DNA from: Mycteria americana
Lineage: Eukaryota > Chordata > Aves > Ciconiiformes > Ciconiidae
Direction of reading: 5' to 3'
Assembly: GCF_035582795.1 (NCBI RefSeq)
Contig: NC_134366.1
Location: 107,391,756 to 107,455,755 of the forward strand
DNA: 64,000 nucleotides
The notes under the pieces are model-generated. The model had not been told where the DNA came from, ran no database searches, and saw only the letters and a program-made list of their open reading frames with translations. Both the position numbers and the translations under genes were made by a program. Shown piece after piece: positions 62,214-64,000 of this stretch; the first letter of the stretch is position 1; each line of letters begins with the position of its first letter.

Positions 62214-62738
62214 TCATAGAATCATAGAATCATACAATCATTAAGGTTGGAAAAGACCTCTAGGATCATCTAGTCCAACCGTCAGCCCAACACCTCCATG
62301 CCTGCTAAACCATGTCCTGAAGAGCCACATCTACACATTTTTTGAACTCCTCCAGGGATGGTGACTCCACCACCTCTCTGGGCAGCCTGTTCCAATGCTT
62401 GACCACCCTTTCAGTAAAGAAATTTTTCCTAATATCCAATCTAAACCTCTCCTGATGCAACTTGAGGCCATTTCCTCTTGTCCTATCGCTTGTTACTTGG
62501 GAGAAGAGACCGACCCCACCTCACTACAACCTCCTTTCAGGTAGTTGTAGAGAGCAATAAGGTCTCCCCTCAGCCTCCTTTTCTCCAGGCTAAACGACCC
62601 CAGCTCCCTCAGCCGCTCCTCATAAGACTTCTGCTTCAGACCCTTCACCAGCTTCGTTGCCCTTCTCTGGACACGCTCCAGCACCTCAATGTCATTCTTG
62701 TAGTGGGGGGCCTAAAACTGAACACAGTCTTCAAAAGT
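62214..62738 (-). mobile_element. CR1 LINE 3' end, minus strand
   Basis: The block begins with the terminal repeats TCATAGAATCATAGAATCAT. On the minus strand it encodes the end of the CR1 reverse transcriptase: [28 protein letters not shown] and [19 protein letters not shown] over 62684-62493, after which the frame is broken by a small deletion. It is about 525 bp, 5'-truncated, and of the same subfamily as the plus-strand copy at 24605-25825. Confidence 0.93.
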
Positions 62739-64000
62739 GAATCCCCGAGTTGTCCCCATTTGCTGTGCTTTGATTTACACCATGGGGTGGTTTTGGTGAA
62801 CATGCACTGGAGTAATTTCCGAGAAAACTGAACTGAAATGTGCAGTTAAGGGTTGCACCTCTACCATGCTCCAGGTGCTAACGGGCATTCAGTACATGGA
62901 GCCAGCACTGAGCTAGTCTGAAGCAGTGCCTCCAGGGAACACGTGGTGGGGCTTTAAGTCCTCAAGACCAACTGTTTTGTTTTGCAGATCTTCCTGTTGT
63001 GCCACTCTGGAAGACTGAAATTTAAGACAGTCTTGTCTAATAAAAATTAACTGGATACTAGCCATGATTTCTAGAGTTTTGAACTTGTAAAAGAGCATTT
63101 TGCTTCCAGTGTACTTCACCATCTGTCTTTGCCATGTCTTGTGTTTGTGTTTTTGGAACAACAGGAAAGTTGTTCCAAAGGAAACACTTTTGGAGGAAAG
63201 TTGCAGAAAGGTCTGACAGCCCAGACTCGGAAATAGTGCCGCATGTAGATATGACAATATCTTTTAGTGCTATCTGGAAAATCTCTAGGCTGCAGGTTTG
63301 GAATATTGTCACATTTCGGTTGAGGGCAGCAGGTACTTTCTCTGCAATTTCTGGCCTGAAACGAGTGGTTGGACTTTTGGCAGGAGAGACAGGGCATTTT
63401 GTCTAGCAAGAGCTCTTTGAGACATGGGATGTCTATCACATCTTCTGTGTGAGATAACAAGTTCATTTTTCACCATGAAGTATTTCCACCAGTACTGGGA
63501 ACAATTGTTTTTCACTGGCTCTCACTGTCAGTACGAGGGCTCTAACATATTTCAGGACCTCTGAAGTGGTTCTCCATGATCCATCCCTGAAGCTTGCCTA
63601 CTGTTAGATATTGAAAATTATGACAAGTACCTCGCACACAGGGTGCCTATTTTGGTAGTGGTTGTAACAACATCTCTGCTTGCTACTTAGCAGCAAGTTT
63701 AGGTATCTTGATACTACAGCAGACGCCTGCTATTTTAACATATGTGGTGCCATCTCGGGATGCCTACCTGCACTTAAGGCACTGCACCAAAAGGGTGCAG
63801 TACTCCTGGGAATCCCATGCTTTGTCTTTCAGCCCCACGCAGATCTCCCAGATACCCCATAGCATCTAAAATGGCACTAGAAGCCAGTGGTTAGGCAGCT
63901 AGACCTCTAGTCCAGCATGCTGTCATGGAAAGTGGTGATGAAAAGCACCTCCAGAATCTCTCAGCCACGCCAGGGAAATGGAGGTATTGCAGGTTAACAC
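62739..64000 (+). other. TMEFF1: TMEFF1 intron 1, distal part in the window
   Basis: Unique-looking sequence to the window edge. No exon with a cysteine pattern expected of the TMEFF1 follistatin modules was recognised; open frames on both strands at 62913-63515 overlap each other and look like chance. Confidence 0.5.

Overview
This window is vertebrate, and almost certainly bird, nuclear DNA. It is gene-poor, and its interspersed repeats are nearly all CR1 LINE copies, including the terminal ATTCTATG-type repeats that mark avian CR1 3' ends. It also holds an LTR of a type common in bird genomes and one strong CpG island. No bacterial, plasmid or organellar gene organisation is visible, and I saw no rRNA, tRNA or CRISPR array.

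Only one host gene can be supported: the first coding exon of TMEFF1 (21939-22122, plus strand). It encodes the start codon, signal peptide and first extracellular residues of a type I membrane protein with follistatin-like and EGF-like domains. The exon sits inside a CpG island of about 1.4 kb (21190-22660), ends at a clean GT donor in phase 1, and is preceded by a short upstream ORF whose stop codon overlaps an in-frame upstream ATG. I did not find exon 2, so everything from 22123 to 64000 is read as TMEFF1 intron 1. In human, TMEFF1 lies on chromosome 9, much of which corresponds to the avian Z; Z linkage here is inference.

Layout: 1-540 holds a broken, unrecognised coding-like remnant. 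541-21189 is intergenic, with one solo LTR (6173-7107), two old plus-strand CR1 fragments (15.8 and 19.5-20.1 kb) and one younger CR1 tail (17.8-18.1 kb). 21190-22660 is the TMEFF1 promoter, 5' leader and exon 1. Intron 1 then carries a 1.2 kb CR1 with a long open reverse-transcriptase frame (24.6-25.8 kb), degenerate CR1 pieces (33.9, 41.9-43.0 and 49.7-50.1 kb), CR1 tails (51.3 and 51.5 kb) and a minus-strand CR1 (62.2-62.7 kb). It also has several mini- and microsatellites and a few unannotated islands that look like regulatory sequence (26.3, 35.6-36.6, 41.0-41.35 and 50.5 kb).

I found no new multi-gene system. The most useful points are the TMEFF1 leader architecture, a strand-mixed fossil record of young and ancient CR1 elements, a CR1 reverse transcriptase whose frame is open but whose catalytic Asp pair is broken, and the candidate intronic enhancers. 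All repeat calls rest on recalled family sequences; no search was run.
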